From Euborellia annulipes (lineage: Eukaryota; Arthropoda; Insecta; Dermaptera; Anisolabididae), in NCBI GenBank assembly GCA_023213315.1, contig JAKCPI010005411.1, positions 25,277 to 89,276 on the forward strand: a stretch of DNA of 64,000 bases, written 5' to 3'. The notes below the pieces were generated by a model. The model did no database searches. It was not told the DNA's origin and worked only from the letters and a program-made list of their open reading frames with translations. Position 1 is the first letter of the stretch; each line of letters starts with the position of its first letter. The translations under genes were made by a program, and so were the position numbers. Shown here piece by piece: positions 33,053 to 44,895 of the stretch.

Positions 33053-34761
33053 ACCAAACTCTCTCCATTCTGGTGTTTTGAAATTATTTTCTATAATAGA
33101 ACATAGATAAATTTGACTTTCTGGTTTTTAACAATCAGCTGAAGTACAATATATTCTTCAAATTGTTATTTTATTTGCTGATCTATTCAATGTCAATTTG
33201 TTTCAAAATTCCCTTGGGAGACAAATAATGGCATCTTAGTTAATTTTTATTTTTTGGCCATGGAGCCAATTCCTTTAGCCTTGATCCCTTTTGGTCCTGG
33301 CATGGCGTATGCGCTTGCGTCCCCTCAGGACATGGATCGTTGTCCAAGATAGAGAGGATAGGACAGATAGGCTAGCAAAAGGGTGGGAGCAGAAGGGTCA
33401 CTAGTCAAGCAATTGGCTTCGGTATTGGCCGACCAATTCCGACTTGACAAGGTGATAAACAATCTGTGTGATGCTCTTTATCATTTAAAACAGCTTCAGC
33501 TTCGGCGTTCAATTGAATATTCATAAATTCTCGATTAGAAATCAATAAATTCTCTCCTTCAACGGGGGAGGGAGAGAAATATAATATTTATTCGAAATCC
33601 ATGGTAAAAAGCTCTCAAGTCGCTTTGAATATTTTAATTAAATTTTTTTATGGAAAGTTAATCTATATTTTTGATAATTTAACAGGCAAAGTTGAGAATT
33701 CTAATATTTTCTCTCTTCGCGGATAAATAAATAACTTTTTAATTTGAATTATTGACGACTGGAAATAATAAACGATTTCATTTCATTCTGATACTAGAAG
33801 GCTTGTTCTTGATTTATTTTATTTTAATTTTTTTTTTTTTCAATCATATCTATAAAAAAAATAATAAAAACTTTTTTACAATATTTAAAAGAGTAATGCA
33901 ATCTGATTTTAAATAAAACAAAACAAAAATCCTCTTATTTACTTATTTTTTTTATTTACCCATCACAGTTTTCATCAGGATTATAATTGTCATCAAAGTA
34001 TTATTTTTTTTTTTTGTAAATATGGAAAATTTATAATCAATTATGAATATATTTTTCTTTATACTGGATGAGATGGATAATATTTTGTTAGACGAAGAAT
34101 ATTATTAAGATTATAAATAAGAAACTATATAGCTCTATATCACATTCGGGTCCATGAAGAAAATTCATATAAACAGGGACGACATTTAGTAAATATTAAT
34201 TATATTATTAAGATTGTGGAAGGAAACATAAAATATACTTTAATTATTCTGCTATAATACTGTTGCTCTGTCTCGGCATGCGACTGAACTAAATCATGTC
34301 TTCGATTTTGAGTCCGTCGAAATACTTCAGACAGAGGAAAATCTGTTTAAAAGGCTTATTTTGGAGTCCATCCATATTTACCTAAACAGGACGGTGAATT
34401 TTAAAAAAGATTATAATACCACCGTACTTTTATATAGAGGTGTTTTAAAAAATGTCACAAAATAAGCCTGCTATTAATGTAAATATAATAATTACAATTA
34501 AATAAAATAAAAATTTGATAAGAGCAACTTTGATAGATGCATTTATACATATTTGATACATTCCTTCCAACTTGTGGGGTACTAATCATATGTATTTATC
34601 ACAGTGGTGCCACCCACTTGTGGACGTTGAAGTGACATAAGGGGCGTTTTTGGTCAATGCAAATTTTGGGGGCGTTGATTCCAGCTAGGCATTATTATAA
34701 AGCAATACTGTAGAGTATTTTTATAATTTAAATTGTCAGTATCTTTAAATTTTTTTCTTAA
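33053..34761. other. intronic; GC-richer island
   Basis: The 33255-33460 stretch is GC-richer (CCTGGCATGGCGTATGCGC; GGGAGCAGAAGGGTCAC). It may be a conserved non-coding or regulatory element; no ORF is supported. The rest is AT-rich. Confidence 0.4.
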
Positions 34762-34862
34762 AAGAAAGTGAGTTGTCTTCAGCCAATTAAGTTGAAATAA
34801 ATTTTTATAGCATGAGATTCGAACCTCTGACCTCAAGCTCAGGAGGGTTGACACTTTTTCAA
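34762..34862 (-). mobile_element. SINE-B head copy
   Basis: Minus strand: CTCCTGAGCTTGAGG, GGTTCGAATCTCATGC (B-box), AAAAATTTATTTCAACTTAA. It is 3'-truncated. Confidence 0.6.
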
Positions 34863-35679
34863 TATAAATATATAAAGACCTTATTATAATCTATTCCGAA
34901 AAGGTCCGATCCAACCAGCTCTATTGTTCTTTAAAGAGAAGACCACTTTTTATTGAAACTAGTCAACTTTTTTACAGACATTGATTTATCCATTAAATTT
35001 TTTCTCATTTATCTCTCTAATCTCAATTTAATTAAAAAATAAACTCGAAAAATAAATAAATAAAAATTGATTGTAATATTAGTCTGATTTTTTAAAGTGA
35101 ATTTTATTTAATTAAATATGATAAGTATCAGATAAAAAAATGTAATTTTTTTTTTTAAACATGCTCTCTATTTTATGCAGATTTATTTAAAATATATTAA
35201 TCTTTTATTTTTAATTTAATGAGAGAAACAAATTTTATCCATATTTTTAATAATAATTTCATTATGAACAAAAAATATATTTCCAATAAAAATTTAATTC
35301 AGGGGAAATGCCGACTTTAATTTTCTCTACGGCATGTGGTGTCTATAAGCGGGGCTGAAGAAATCCGGGCTCGACTCCCACGAAATTTTTAAAAGCTAGA
35401 TATATAGACTACTGTATATAATTAGAAAAAAAAAATACTGTAGCCTACTGAAAATGTAGATAGGATCCTTTGAATATCTGTATTATAAAAATATTTTAGT
35501 TCACCTCCACTCCCCAAAAAAATTATATATACGGGGCCCTGTTTTTGTTAATTTATATAAAGAATTTCTATTATATAATTGAAGGTGTTGAATGTGAGAG
35601 GCCGTTAAATTTATTTCAATTTAATAACATAATTCAGGGCCAAGGTTTTGGTTATATCAAATAAGTCAGTGACTGTTTT
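34863..35679. other. intronic; tRNA-like fragment
   Basis: AT-rich. At 35330-35390 GTGGTGTCTATAAGCGG and GGGCTCGACTCCC resemble A- and B-boxes of a SINE head. No complete tRNA cloverleaf forms. Confidence 0.35.
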
Positions 35680-35941
35680 CTATAAACAGAAGGAGCAGGA
35701 GCAGCCAAAAATAAAAAGCCTCCGATTTTTTATAATTCAATGAGACGTTTCGAGTTAATTTTATCGGTGCATCTTCTCACTTATGATGGTCCAACTCGCC
35801 AGCACATAGGCCTACATACATTTTCATGTATTACCCATCCGATTAACAATTTTGAAAGACTGAAGATAGGTCAACAAAATTAACTCGAAACAGTGGATTG
35901 TAAAAAATTGAAGGCTTTCCATTTTTGCTCCTCTGGTTTCG
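35680..35941. repeat. fold-back element with inverted GAAAC boxes
   Basis: The arms 35680-35762 and 35876-35941 share AAAATTAACTCGAAAC and TTGAAGGCTTT/GGAGGCTTTTTATTTTTG. The right arm begins with CTGAAGA at 35860-35866 and GAAAC at 35887-35891, but stem II is weak. A diverged partial copy (GGAGCAGGTGCTGCCAAAAA) lies at 53126-53190. Confidence 0.6.
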
Positions 35942-36048
35942 GTTATATTTAGGAATATGCTGGGGATGGATAACGATATAATCAGTTATACACCTACTCA
36001 CTCAAATATTAGTCTATATAATTATTGATTTCCAGGAGCAGTGGCTGA

Positions 36049-36319
36049 ATGTATAATAAAAAATAATGAGGAGATCAAGGCAGCCGAAAGCAAATAAAGA
36101 AGAAAATATATTTCCCTTCTTCTGCTTTATTTCATACAAATGTCGATGTCAGGAGTTGCCAAGAGCCCCCTAATCTCGAGGCAAACATAGCACATGTCCT
36201 GATGAGAGCCGGAAAATAGGTCGAAACGTCGTCATTTGTATGAAATAAAGCAGATGAGAAATATTTTTTTTCTTTATTTGTTTTCGGCTCCCTTGATCTC
36301 CTTATTATTCATTATATAA
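36049..36319. repeat. fold-back element with near-canonical hammerhead
   Basis: Long arms, 36049-36148 and 36229-36319, are complementary over TATAATAAAAAATAATGAGG, GATCAAGG, AGCCGAAAGCAAATAAAGAA and GCTTTATTTCATACAAATG. The ~80-bp centre ends with the hammerhead-like core at 36199-36233. Confidence 0.75.
36199..36233 (+). ncRNA. near-canonical hammerhead-like core
   Basis: CTGATGA, then GAGCC pairing with GGTC (G-C, A-U, bulged G, two C-G pairs) around an eight-base loop, then GAAACGTCGTC. This is the only copy where the base pair next to CTGATGA can form as in the consensus. GTC is present as a possible cleavage triplet. Confidence 0.5.
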
Positions 36320-37261
36320 TTATTTTAATTCCACAATAAAAACACTTTTTTCGGGGGATGATTTGCACCAGTGGATTTATGAGATGAGTATAAATACGTG
36401 AAAAATAACATCAGATAGAGAGAGAGAGCTTCCCTCTAACAAAATTTAATTACTTTTATCCGCGTGAAGTTTGGCAATTTTTATTATGCTTAAAGTTAGA
36501 AACACGCGTGGATGAATTTTAATGGGATTATTTAATAATCGAATATTTTCTTAAGGACGAAATCCCAACGATATTGAAAATTAATTTGAGAGCGTTAATC
36601 AGTAGATGTAACTGATGAAGTTTCAATTCCTAGGGAAAGATAGAAAACGACCATCTTGCCCATAGAACTGACCAATATGAATCCAATTCAACGTCCAAGA
36701 CGGCGGAATAATAAATAAGTACACTAATTTGATTCTCTATCCTTTTTCTTGAATTCCTCCTGATTAAATTAGATCCAATTATAAAGGTAAAGATTAAATT
36801 AACGATTTCTTTATGAGAATCTTCAAATAAAATTATCTCAAAAGTAAGTTAGGAGAAGACTAATTACTTGCTTCACTAATAAATTATTTAATATTAAAGC
36901 GAGTATAAACTTTGGAGAAGAACTTAATTGAGGTTGCTTTGAGAATGCTACAAAAAAACTTTTTAATAGAAATAAATAAAAATTGTGAATTTTTATTAGT
37001 AGACGTGTACCTGTCTTTAAAATAATAAAAGATAAAGAAGATGTTCAGAGGTATGGATAATAAAATGGGAAACATCAAAGAAGCAAACTGTCAGTTTACG
37101 AATTATCGAATTTTACTTGGAATATTCATATGTTCTGATATTTTAAAAGGTGTCTTGTAGAATCGCAAAAATTTGCCTATATCAAGATTTAGGCAACAAA
37201 GACTTCGCCTGCGGTTTAGCACAACTGAGAGAGAAATACTATAATACTTTTGTTTAAAAAA
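36320..37261. other. intronic, no feature recognised
   Basis: AT-rich with short AG repeats near 36418; nothing coding. Confidence 0.45.
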
Positions 37262-37733
37262 AGAAAGAGAATGCAGTAAAAAATCGAGTCTCTATTTAAT
37301 AATTAAACACTCTTAATTATAGAACGTTTTCGGTTGGGATCCAGTCTGCCATCTTCAGCCTTCAAAGAGTATATTGTATATTGTTTTTTACACAAAAAAT
37401 TAGAGTTGTCATTGATACTAAAACATTTGCATTTATTGTCAAGTGAATATAATTTATTTTAAAATACCCACAATTGATACCTTTTAAGTTTTTAATCGCC
37501 CTCGGGGCGGGTGGAGGGGGTGGGCCGGAGGGGGGGGGGGGACAGGGGAGTTTGTTTTTTTTTAAGTTTTTAATCATTAAAAGCTTAGAACTTCTAGGTA
37601 TCACTAGTGGGTATTTTAAAGTATAAAAATATACTCTTTGAAAGCTGAAGATGGCAGGTAGATCCCAGCTGAAACGTTCTAATAAAGAGTGTTTAATTAT
37701 TAAATAGAGTCTCGATTATTGGCTGCATCCTCT
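37262..37733. repeat. large palindrome with paired ribozyme-like cores and G-rich insert
   Basis: The outer arms 37262-37385 and 37620-37733 share ATCGAGTCTCTATTTAATAA, TTAAACACTC and CTGAAGATGGCAG. Each arm has a CTGAAGA...GAAAA/C motif (minus 37325-37358, plus 37645-37675). The inner arms continue through AAAATACCCAC/GTGGGTATTTT. A 62-bp G-rich block at 37498-37559 is flanked by an exact 16-bp direct repeat, TTTTAAGTTTTTAATC (37482-37497 and 37560-37575). Confidence 0.75.
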
Positions 37734-37878
37734 TACTTTCTCTTACCTATGTATATATGTAATATATATATAGAGAGAAAGTATTGGATTCATGTCAAAA
37801 ATTCGATGTCGAGATTTTGATGGATCTTCACGTTTTGAGGTCCTCTGAATCCAAAAAAGTGGTTTTCGCGACATGGTC

Positions 37879-37920
<42 letters not shown>

Positions 37921-38407
37921 CAATTTTAAGCATGAAGGAATTGAGCTACGAGGTTGAAATTTTATATTTAAGTTAAACACCCCCGGGACCGGAAAAATAA
38001 GCTTTAATCAAAATCGGCCAAAGAGTACTAGTACTTTACTGATGTACTTTTTCAGTTTTTTTCGATTTTCTCAAAATTCGCTCTAACGATTTTGATTAAA
38101 ATTCAAAAATCAATTATTTTTTAGATGCTCTTTCAAATGTATATTCTCGTTTTGCCCTCAAAATTGTTTGAAGCACACTTTACTCTTGTGCTTCATAGGA
38201 AAGATAGGAGAAATGGTTGCCATGGTAACAAAATATAAATATTTTCCCATACTTATAAATTTTACATCTGAATTCAAATATTCCCTACTGCCGGGAACTA
38301 AATACATGTCGACACAAAAATCTGGTGTGACAAGCACAGAACACAACTTTCGATTACCGAAGGTAAGAGAGAGTTGTGTGCTGGGCGCCAGTCACACCAG
38401 ATTTTTT
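37734..38407 (+). mobile_element. Fam1 repeat, full-length reference copy
   Basis: Both end structures are intact, with a (TG)n block at 37884-37919. GTTGCCATGGTAAC is present at 38216-38229 and the terminal hairpin at 38316-38406. Very similar to 15150-15848. It abuts the right end of the palindrome at 37262-37733. Confidence 0.8.
38216..38229. promoter_or_regulatory. RFX X-box-like palindrome in Fam1
   Basis: GTTGCCATGGTAAC, identical to 22668-22681 and complementary to 5744-5757. The downstream AAAATATAAATATTTT is also shared. Confidence 0.4.
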
Positions 38408-40110
38408 AAACATATTATCTACGCCACATGCTATTCAATATAAGACTTTTAGGGATCTGGGGCTTTAAAATCTGTCCATATTTATTTATATTGAATATTA
38501 GATAATTTCTCTTTAAATCATAACAAATTAACAAATTGCAAGCTTCTTGGTCCTTAGTGCAGATGCAGAGATATCGCTTCAATTTTTAAGACTCATAGGT
38601 TTTCTCCCCACTCTGGGATATAAATTTTAGTATAAAAGGATGATTAAAGCAAAAATGAAGAAAAAGAAACAATTTTTCCAACGAACAATTCACACTGATA
38701 TCCTTCAAGTCGAGAACCTCCTCAGAAAAGAGAAATATTTAGAAAATTGCTTGGTCTGATTTAGTGCAATCTAAAAATTATTGTAAGAAATCATTAATTT
38801 CATATAGATTTTTCTGATCACTACAACTCTAATTTCATTAAGTTTTAGATTCAGGTTTAGGTTCTCGAATCTTGGTTGAAAAATTGTCTATTCATCATAA
38901 ATCCTATCAGCTCTCACCTACTATTATTTGGCTACCAAATAATTTAAATAAATATGGACTAATTAATTCAAAATGCCCTCAGACAAAATCCAAGACCAAC
39001 GTCTTTTTTAAATCATTCATTAATTTCTTACTTACGTTGTTAGCCTTAATGGCTTATATTTCCCCGAGCTTTAATGAGAAAGTGTTTATTTAATCAAACC
39101 CTATTTTCTAACTTAACAAAATTGTTTTCGCAAAGCAAAGTGTTAATTTCTAAAGGGCGCTTGAGTTTCTCTAGAATCACTGACAAATTTTCTAGCTTGG
39201 AACGAACGACTCCCACAACATTAATCTGTGAAAAGACCTTTTTCCCCCTTTTCGAATGTGATTTATAGCCAACACTTAATTTTTACTGACCCAGTAAATC
39301 CAATTTTAAAGTCTACTCTCTTTTTCAAATTGAGTACAAATGAGTGAATCTCATTTCGGAGAATATCTCCCTAGGATTTTCTCTAAATTTTATAACTATA
39401 ATTATTAATATATGGTGGAATAAAGGTTGAAACTTTATGATAGTCAAATTTCACACACTTTAAACTTCAAGTATAATTGCCAAGTGGAAATTAGTCAAGA
39501 ATATTAATTAAACTGCAACTTCAAAATGTTTATAGGGACTATAATACCCACTTAAAGGATATAAGTGGCCTATTATTATTAAAACCCACAATCGCGGATA
39601 TCACATAATACAAGGTCTAATAAAGTTGGAGTAAACTCAACTTTTAAGATTTTCCATATAACATCTGTATCAATTAAACTTTGTATTAAGAGAGAGTTAT
39701 TTAATAGTTGGTAACCCTGGCAAAGGAGTCGAACAGTTCTTTAATTACAAGAAAGGCTGTATTATTGGGTGACCTTAAGTAAGAGCATTAAGGTCTGTCC
39801 GGATATTATTATATCTTATTTAATAAGGGGAAGTAGTCTGATTGTGGAAAAAATTTTCAGGTCATTAGGACCCTTGAATTGCATTAAAAAATCTTTATGT
39901 GCATCTGTGTATGTAAGAATATAGTTTTTAAATTTGCTTATATATCAGAAATCACTTAGAACAGGACTTCTTAAACTATGGGTGGCGACCCCAAATAAGG
40001 TCTCTCAGCGAAATCTTAAGGTGTAAAATATTTAAATAGATAATTTATAAATTAGATGAAGCTCAGGAACCTTTTTAACAATATTTATTAGGATTTAGAC
40101 CAAGAGATTA
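38408..40110. other. intronic, no gene recognised
   Basis: Open frames near 38872-39268 lack domains. A probable hAT end (CAGGACTTCTTAAACTATGG, then GTGGCGACCCC) begins at 39965; its partner end is not found. Confidence 0.4.
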
Positions 40111-40240
40111 GAGAAGTTGGACACAATCATCAGCGCCATCTACTATGATAGTTACACACAATCAATGTAAACACTTGCTTTGATGATTGTGTCTAACTTC
40201 ATGGGAATGACTGTAGATGGCGCTGACGTGATTGCATATA
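40111..40240. repeat. inverted repeat with CGCCATCTAC blocks
   Basis: AAGTTGGACACAATCATC at 40112-40130 pairs with GATGATTGTGTCTAACTT at 40180-40198. CAGCGCCATCTAC pairs with GTAGATGGCGCTG at about 40212-40224. A small fold-back, identity unknown. Confidence 0.55.
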
Positions 40241-40287
40241 AAATGCACGTAACGGTTAATTCATTGAGTCGAAGCAAGTGTACAGTA

Positions 40288-40319
40288 CTTGAAAACGACT
40301 GCAGAATAAGCGTCGAAAC
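40288..40319 (+). ncRNA. decayed hammerhead-like core
   Basis: CTTGAAAA, extra C, GAC, a 12-nt loop, GTC, GAAAC, followed by GTTGTACAG, which is complementary to the preceding CTGTAC-like bases (GTACAGTAC). The G of the GA box is mutated. Confidence 0.35.
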
Positions 40320-42302
40320 GTTGTACAGTATTTATAATTTCTTATTTAAACAATAAATGTTAAAATCAAGGTAAGATTGACATTTACACTACTATTTATT
40401 TCCAACATTTTTAAGTAATGTCTGAAAAAATAGAATTTTAATAGCAAGCCTAATCTTTAAAGGAGAAATTGCGAAGACGGCCGAATTTATCCGAAACCCA
40501 TGCAGTCTGCCTGGATCGATCTGTTGGCCATGTCTATTATTTAATCTAACAATAGAATGTATACAAAATCAAACATTGAAAGTTTGTTTAAATATTGTAA
40601 CATAATGTCAAGTTGGACTGGGAACAAAATAAAATCACAAGAACTGCCAGCCAGTGAGTGCAAAATAAAATAAATGATTGATTAAATTAAGAATGAAGAT
40701 AATTAGAGCCACAAGAATAAAAGCACAATTTTTTAGGGCATACAATGGCCAAGAAAATTTATTGTACTTTAAAAAATTATCAACTTAATAAAATAGTTTT
40801 TTTTATTTGAAATTTTTTTTTTTAATATATCGTGTTTTCTGGCGCACCAAGCAAAAAAAAAAAATATTTCGCTCTCTTGGCCTTTTTATTTAATCTTTTT
40901 TCCTCGCCAATCTTAAAAATTTTCCCTTTTATTTCTTTGGCGCCCAGTACTTTTTTTTTTGCTCTGAACTTGCGCCCTTTGTGCTATCCCCTCGCTATTC
41001 AACTGCTCTAAGACAAAAGTTTATAATTAAAAGGATTTATAAAAAGATTAATAGATTCATAACAGTATTTTTTTCTAATTAAATTTTAATACCACTTGTA
41101 AAAAAAAAAAATTTAAGTTAGTTCAGAATTAAAATTGCACCAACTGTTCCTTAGAGATTAAGAGAAATAAACTCAACTTCGATTAGGCAAATAAATTTAA
41201 TTGAATCTTTTTAATTTTCGCAAAGGATCAATGATTACTAAAAACTTTACCGTCTTGTCAAAATAATAAAAAATATTTTTTTTTTATAAACTACTCTAAT
41301 ACATTAACCCTTTTCTTCTACTTTCTTTAATTAGTTCATTAAATAATAGCGAAAAATTTCTTGAATAAAAAAAAATATAGTGTCGCCTCTAGATAATTTT
41401 TAAGTAATTAAAGAAAATTCCTATTCAAGTTGTTTTTATTTTCTTTTTTCTTTAATTTAAAAAATACCTCACACACACTAGCACACACATACACAGGTGA
41501 CGCCTCGTCTAACTCCATCCAAAAAAGAAAAAAAACACCTCAGGCTAATTTGAATAAAAATTAACTAAGAGCGTCTGAAAATAGAAATAAGCCTGGAGTT
41601 TTTTTTTTCGAGCTCAAAAAAATTCGAGAATTTCAAATTATTGGCTCACTTAAATTTTTTGTTTTTTTTAATTTTTTTTTTTTATAAAAAATAAATTGTT
41701 TATTATTTAAAAAAGAGAAAAAAAAAAAATATATTTGTTTTTAATTAATAATTTTATATAGGTTTATAAATAAATAATTGTTTAGTGTTTTTATCTGGGG
41801 TGGACCCCGGGGTGGGAGTAGGAGGGGAAAAGGAAAAAGAAGTTTAATAATAAAAAATAATTTAGGAGAGGGAAATAGGAAAAATAGAGAAAATATATAT
41901 ATAGTTTTTGTTTAAATCTTTTTGTGGTTGAAAGAGATAATTTTAATGTAAATTCAAAAGATGAAAAAATTATAATATAAGATAAATTTGTTTAAAATTC
42001 CAAGGGAAGTTGGAGAGTGGAAATGAACTTTAATATAATATAGATCATCCTCGAAAATATTTTATTGTTCTTTTTTTATAAGAAAAATCGAAATCGAATC
42101 CAAAAAATGTATTATTAGTTAATTAATATTATATTATCATTTTTTTTTGTTAATATTGTAGCCCCGAAATCGAGGGTAAATATTTGGGGTTAAGTATGAA
42201 ATTTAAAATTTCATTGTCTCCGTTGTAAAGTTCGTTGTAAGATAAAGTTCTCTGATTGAAAATAAAATGATTCAAAACCCAAAATGGAATAAAGATCCAC
42301 CC
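40320..42302. other. intronic, very AT-rich
   Basis: Low GC throughout, with many A and T runs, an ACACACAC stretch near 41472 and a G-rich patch near 41798-41830. No feature is supported. Confidence 0.45.
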
Positions 42303-43675
42303 CAATATATGAACTGTTATTCAATGGTGTGTCAAAGACCAAATATCGATTTTGAGAAAATCAACATTAAAGTTTTTCTGATTTAAATTGTTTTATTAGA
42401 TTATATATCATTTTTTTGTCAACTATGCAAGTAAATACTGTAATTATGGCAGATATTCATAAATTATCTCTAAAAATATGACTAATTTAGAGAAAAAATA
42501 AAATATAAAAAATTATTTTTACAAAATTCTCTATGTGCGATATATATTTGTAAAAAATGCTTCAAAGTCCCTTGACCCATATTGAAAAATTCTCTAAGTC
42601 CAATTATATTTCAAAAATCTTCAAAGTCTCTTTATATTTAATACTAGTAGCATAGAAACTTTTTATCAAAATCACATTCATCAATTTTAAATAGTATTAA
42701 TATTTTAAAATTAAATAGAAAGTGATAACAAAATTTTCTCATCAATTAATTTCCGAATAAATAGCTTGGAAACAGTAAATCAAAGTTATAATAATGAAAT
42801 AGACTTAATATTACCCACTCAACCTAACCTAACCTAATATTATTTATTTTGTTGTCTTTTCGAAATCGCACTGATCCTCATCCTCATCTTCATTTTCATT
42901 ATCAGGAATAATATCAAAAAATTAAATTTTGACTCTACGAATTCAGAGAAAATTTTCTCTTTTCAAAAAAAAAAAATGATTTTTGTTTATTTAAGGGAAA
43001 AAAATATATATAATATTATTTGGTAAATACTTTTTATTGGTTGTTAAAATCACACTGGTTAAAACTCAATTAAACGATATTAATTTATTGTTAATTGGAA
43101 AATTATATATATATATATATATATAGTTCATAGAAAAAGATAGAAAACATTATAGAATTAGGCTAAAAGAAAGTAAAAAATGAATTATAATATAACTATT
43201 GATATTTTTGTAGGTTATGAAATATTGTATTAAATTTCAACAAATGAATATAGTAATAGTGTATTGAATATATAAATTTGAAATAAATAAAATTAATATT
43301 TTCTTGAGTTTATATTAAATACCTCTAAAAATAGGATGCGGTGTTCATAATTAAAATACTTAGGGCATAAACGCAACAATATATCTCAAGCCTATAGTTG
43401 TTTACGATGTCTTGCACTTGACGCATAAATAAAAATTGTTCTTTTCAAATTAAGTATTAGAAACAACATGTTAAGTACATAAATATTATTGAAAATGTAA
43501 AATCCTGCATTGAAATATTGTAAAAATAATTTTTATGCTTTTACATTAAAAATAAATTTTTTTAGGACATATTTCATAAAAATACTATTAATTAAAGCAT
43601 TTGAAACAATATTCCATGCTTAACTCAATTTTGAATTTTTTGGTCTTTGAAACATTGAATAAAGGTTCATATATT
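42303..43675. mobile_element. MITE family F, long relative
   Basis: The ends AATATATGAACTGTTATTCA and TGAATAAAGGTTCATATATT form the terminal inverted repeat. Just inside are GTGTGTCAAAGACCAAA and TTTTTTGGTCTTTGAAACA. Subterminal blocks (AACATTAAAGTTTTT; GGACATATTTCATAAAAATA; AACAATATTCCATGCTTAAC) match the 261-bp element at 17244. The extra 1.1 kb is extremely AT-rich and has no transposase frame. Confidence 0.65.
42821..42837 (-). repeat. interstitial (TTAGG)3 telomere motif
   Basis: AACCTAACCTAACCTAA is three units of the arthropod-type telomere repeat on the minus strand. Three units are too few for a telomere; they may come from break repair or chance. Confidence 0.6.
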
Positions 43676-44463
43676 TATTAATAAATAAAGTATGTTTAAG
43701 TCTTATAATATTAAATACAAATAAATAGCAGAATATCACTAAAATTTACAACGTTGCCATGTTGTGATATTTATTTTAAGTTATATTAAATTGTGCGGTG
43801 CGATGGGCATTAGAGATTAAGAACTCCCTCTTTCCGTAAATAAACGGTTACGTTATATAGATAGCATAGTAGCCAAACCAAGTCATGGTTCATATATCTA
43901 TATATTTTTCCAAAAATATTTAGGCTTTAGGTTATTCAAAATTATTATATTATTTTTCGTTATTTCAAATTATAATTCTTTGCCTAACAGTTATATTATA
44001 AATTCGAACATACTAATACATAAATTAAAGATATTTCTATGAAATTTCAGTTTGGTTTTCCATTGAATTACTTAGGACTTTTCACATAGAAGTGGAAGTT
44101 AGTAGTTGATGTAAATTAGTAGGTCAAAGGGGTGGAAATTGCTCTGTAAAGTTGACTATGTGATGGCTGGAAAGTGCAAACTGTTAAAACACCCCGGGAC
44201 TCATTCGAAAAAAAAGAATTATTTTGTCATATCGTCGGCACTAACTCCTGAAAATTAATTAATTTTCTCTGAGATTTTTGATATTACTAAATCTAGCCTT
44301 TCGGACAATGTTATTTGACTGTTTGGTTGTATCTGAGTGCACCAAAGCACCTCGGATAAATAAACGGAGATTCCAATAAAATTTAATTGGAATTTAAATA
44401 ATTTGAACAATGGAGCCAGGAAGGAGTGTCTCTAAATCAATGAAACTTCCAAAAATTTGCGAC
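43676..44463. other. intronic, no feature recognised
   Basis: AT-rich. A slightly richer stretch at 44080-44200 has no identifiable content. Confidence 0.45.
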
Positions 44464-44495
44464 GTTTCGGTCCAAATTTATTCGAACATTATCAG
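44464..44495 (-). ncRNA. hammerhead-like core
   Basis: Minus strand: CTGATAA, T, GTTC, an 11-nt loop, GGAC, C, GAAAC, then GTCGC. One G-U wobble lies in stem II; the GA of the first box is AA. It lies eight bases outside the target duplication of the hAT element at 44512. Confidence 0.4.
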
Positions 44496-44511
44496 GAAAT
44501 TGGGAGCTGTC

Positions 44512-44895
44512 CAGTGGCGTATTAAGGTGTGGTCCCATGTGGGCTTGGGCCCCCAAAACCTTCTCCAAAACAAAAAATACGTAATGTTGGCTTCGCCTAA
44601 TGATTTTTGATTGAAATAATTATTTTATTAACTCTCATAAATTCTAACAAATAACAAAAAACTTATAAATAATTGAAGAAAATCTCTAATATTGTCCGAG
44701 ATTTTGTATTGAAATGTATTTTTTAGTTTCAAGAAGAAAGAATATTTGAATTTATTTGTAAATTTTTATGTATGGGAAAATATATTATATTTTGCTACCA
44801 TGGCAACAATTTCTCCACTTGAAGTTTCTTGGAGAAGGGGGGGGAGGGTAATAAAATTTTGGGCCCCCCCAAGAGAAATCCTGGTACGCATACTG
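44512..44895. mobile_element. hAT-like element with exact 8-bp target duplication
   Basis: The ends CAGTGGCGTATTAAGG and CTGGTACGCATACTG are flanked by GAGCTGTC at 44504-44511 and 44896-44903. The interior contains a Fam1 fragment (44765-44820, with GCTACCATGGCAAC) and G/C tracts near both ends. No transposase. Confidence 0.8.

Noticed and set aside
3545..38407. Regularly repeated hairpins considered as a CRISPR-like array
   Set aside because: The copies are kilobases apart, on both strands, and are part of a dispersed eukaryotic repeat family.
42821..42837. Telomere or chromosome end
   Set aside because: Only three repeat units inside a DNA transposon-like element.
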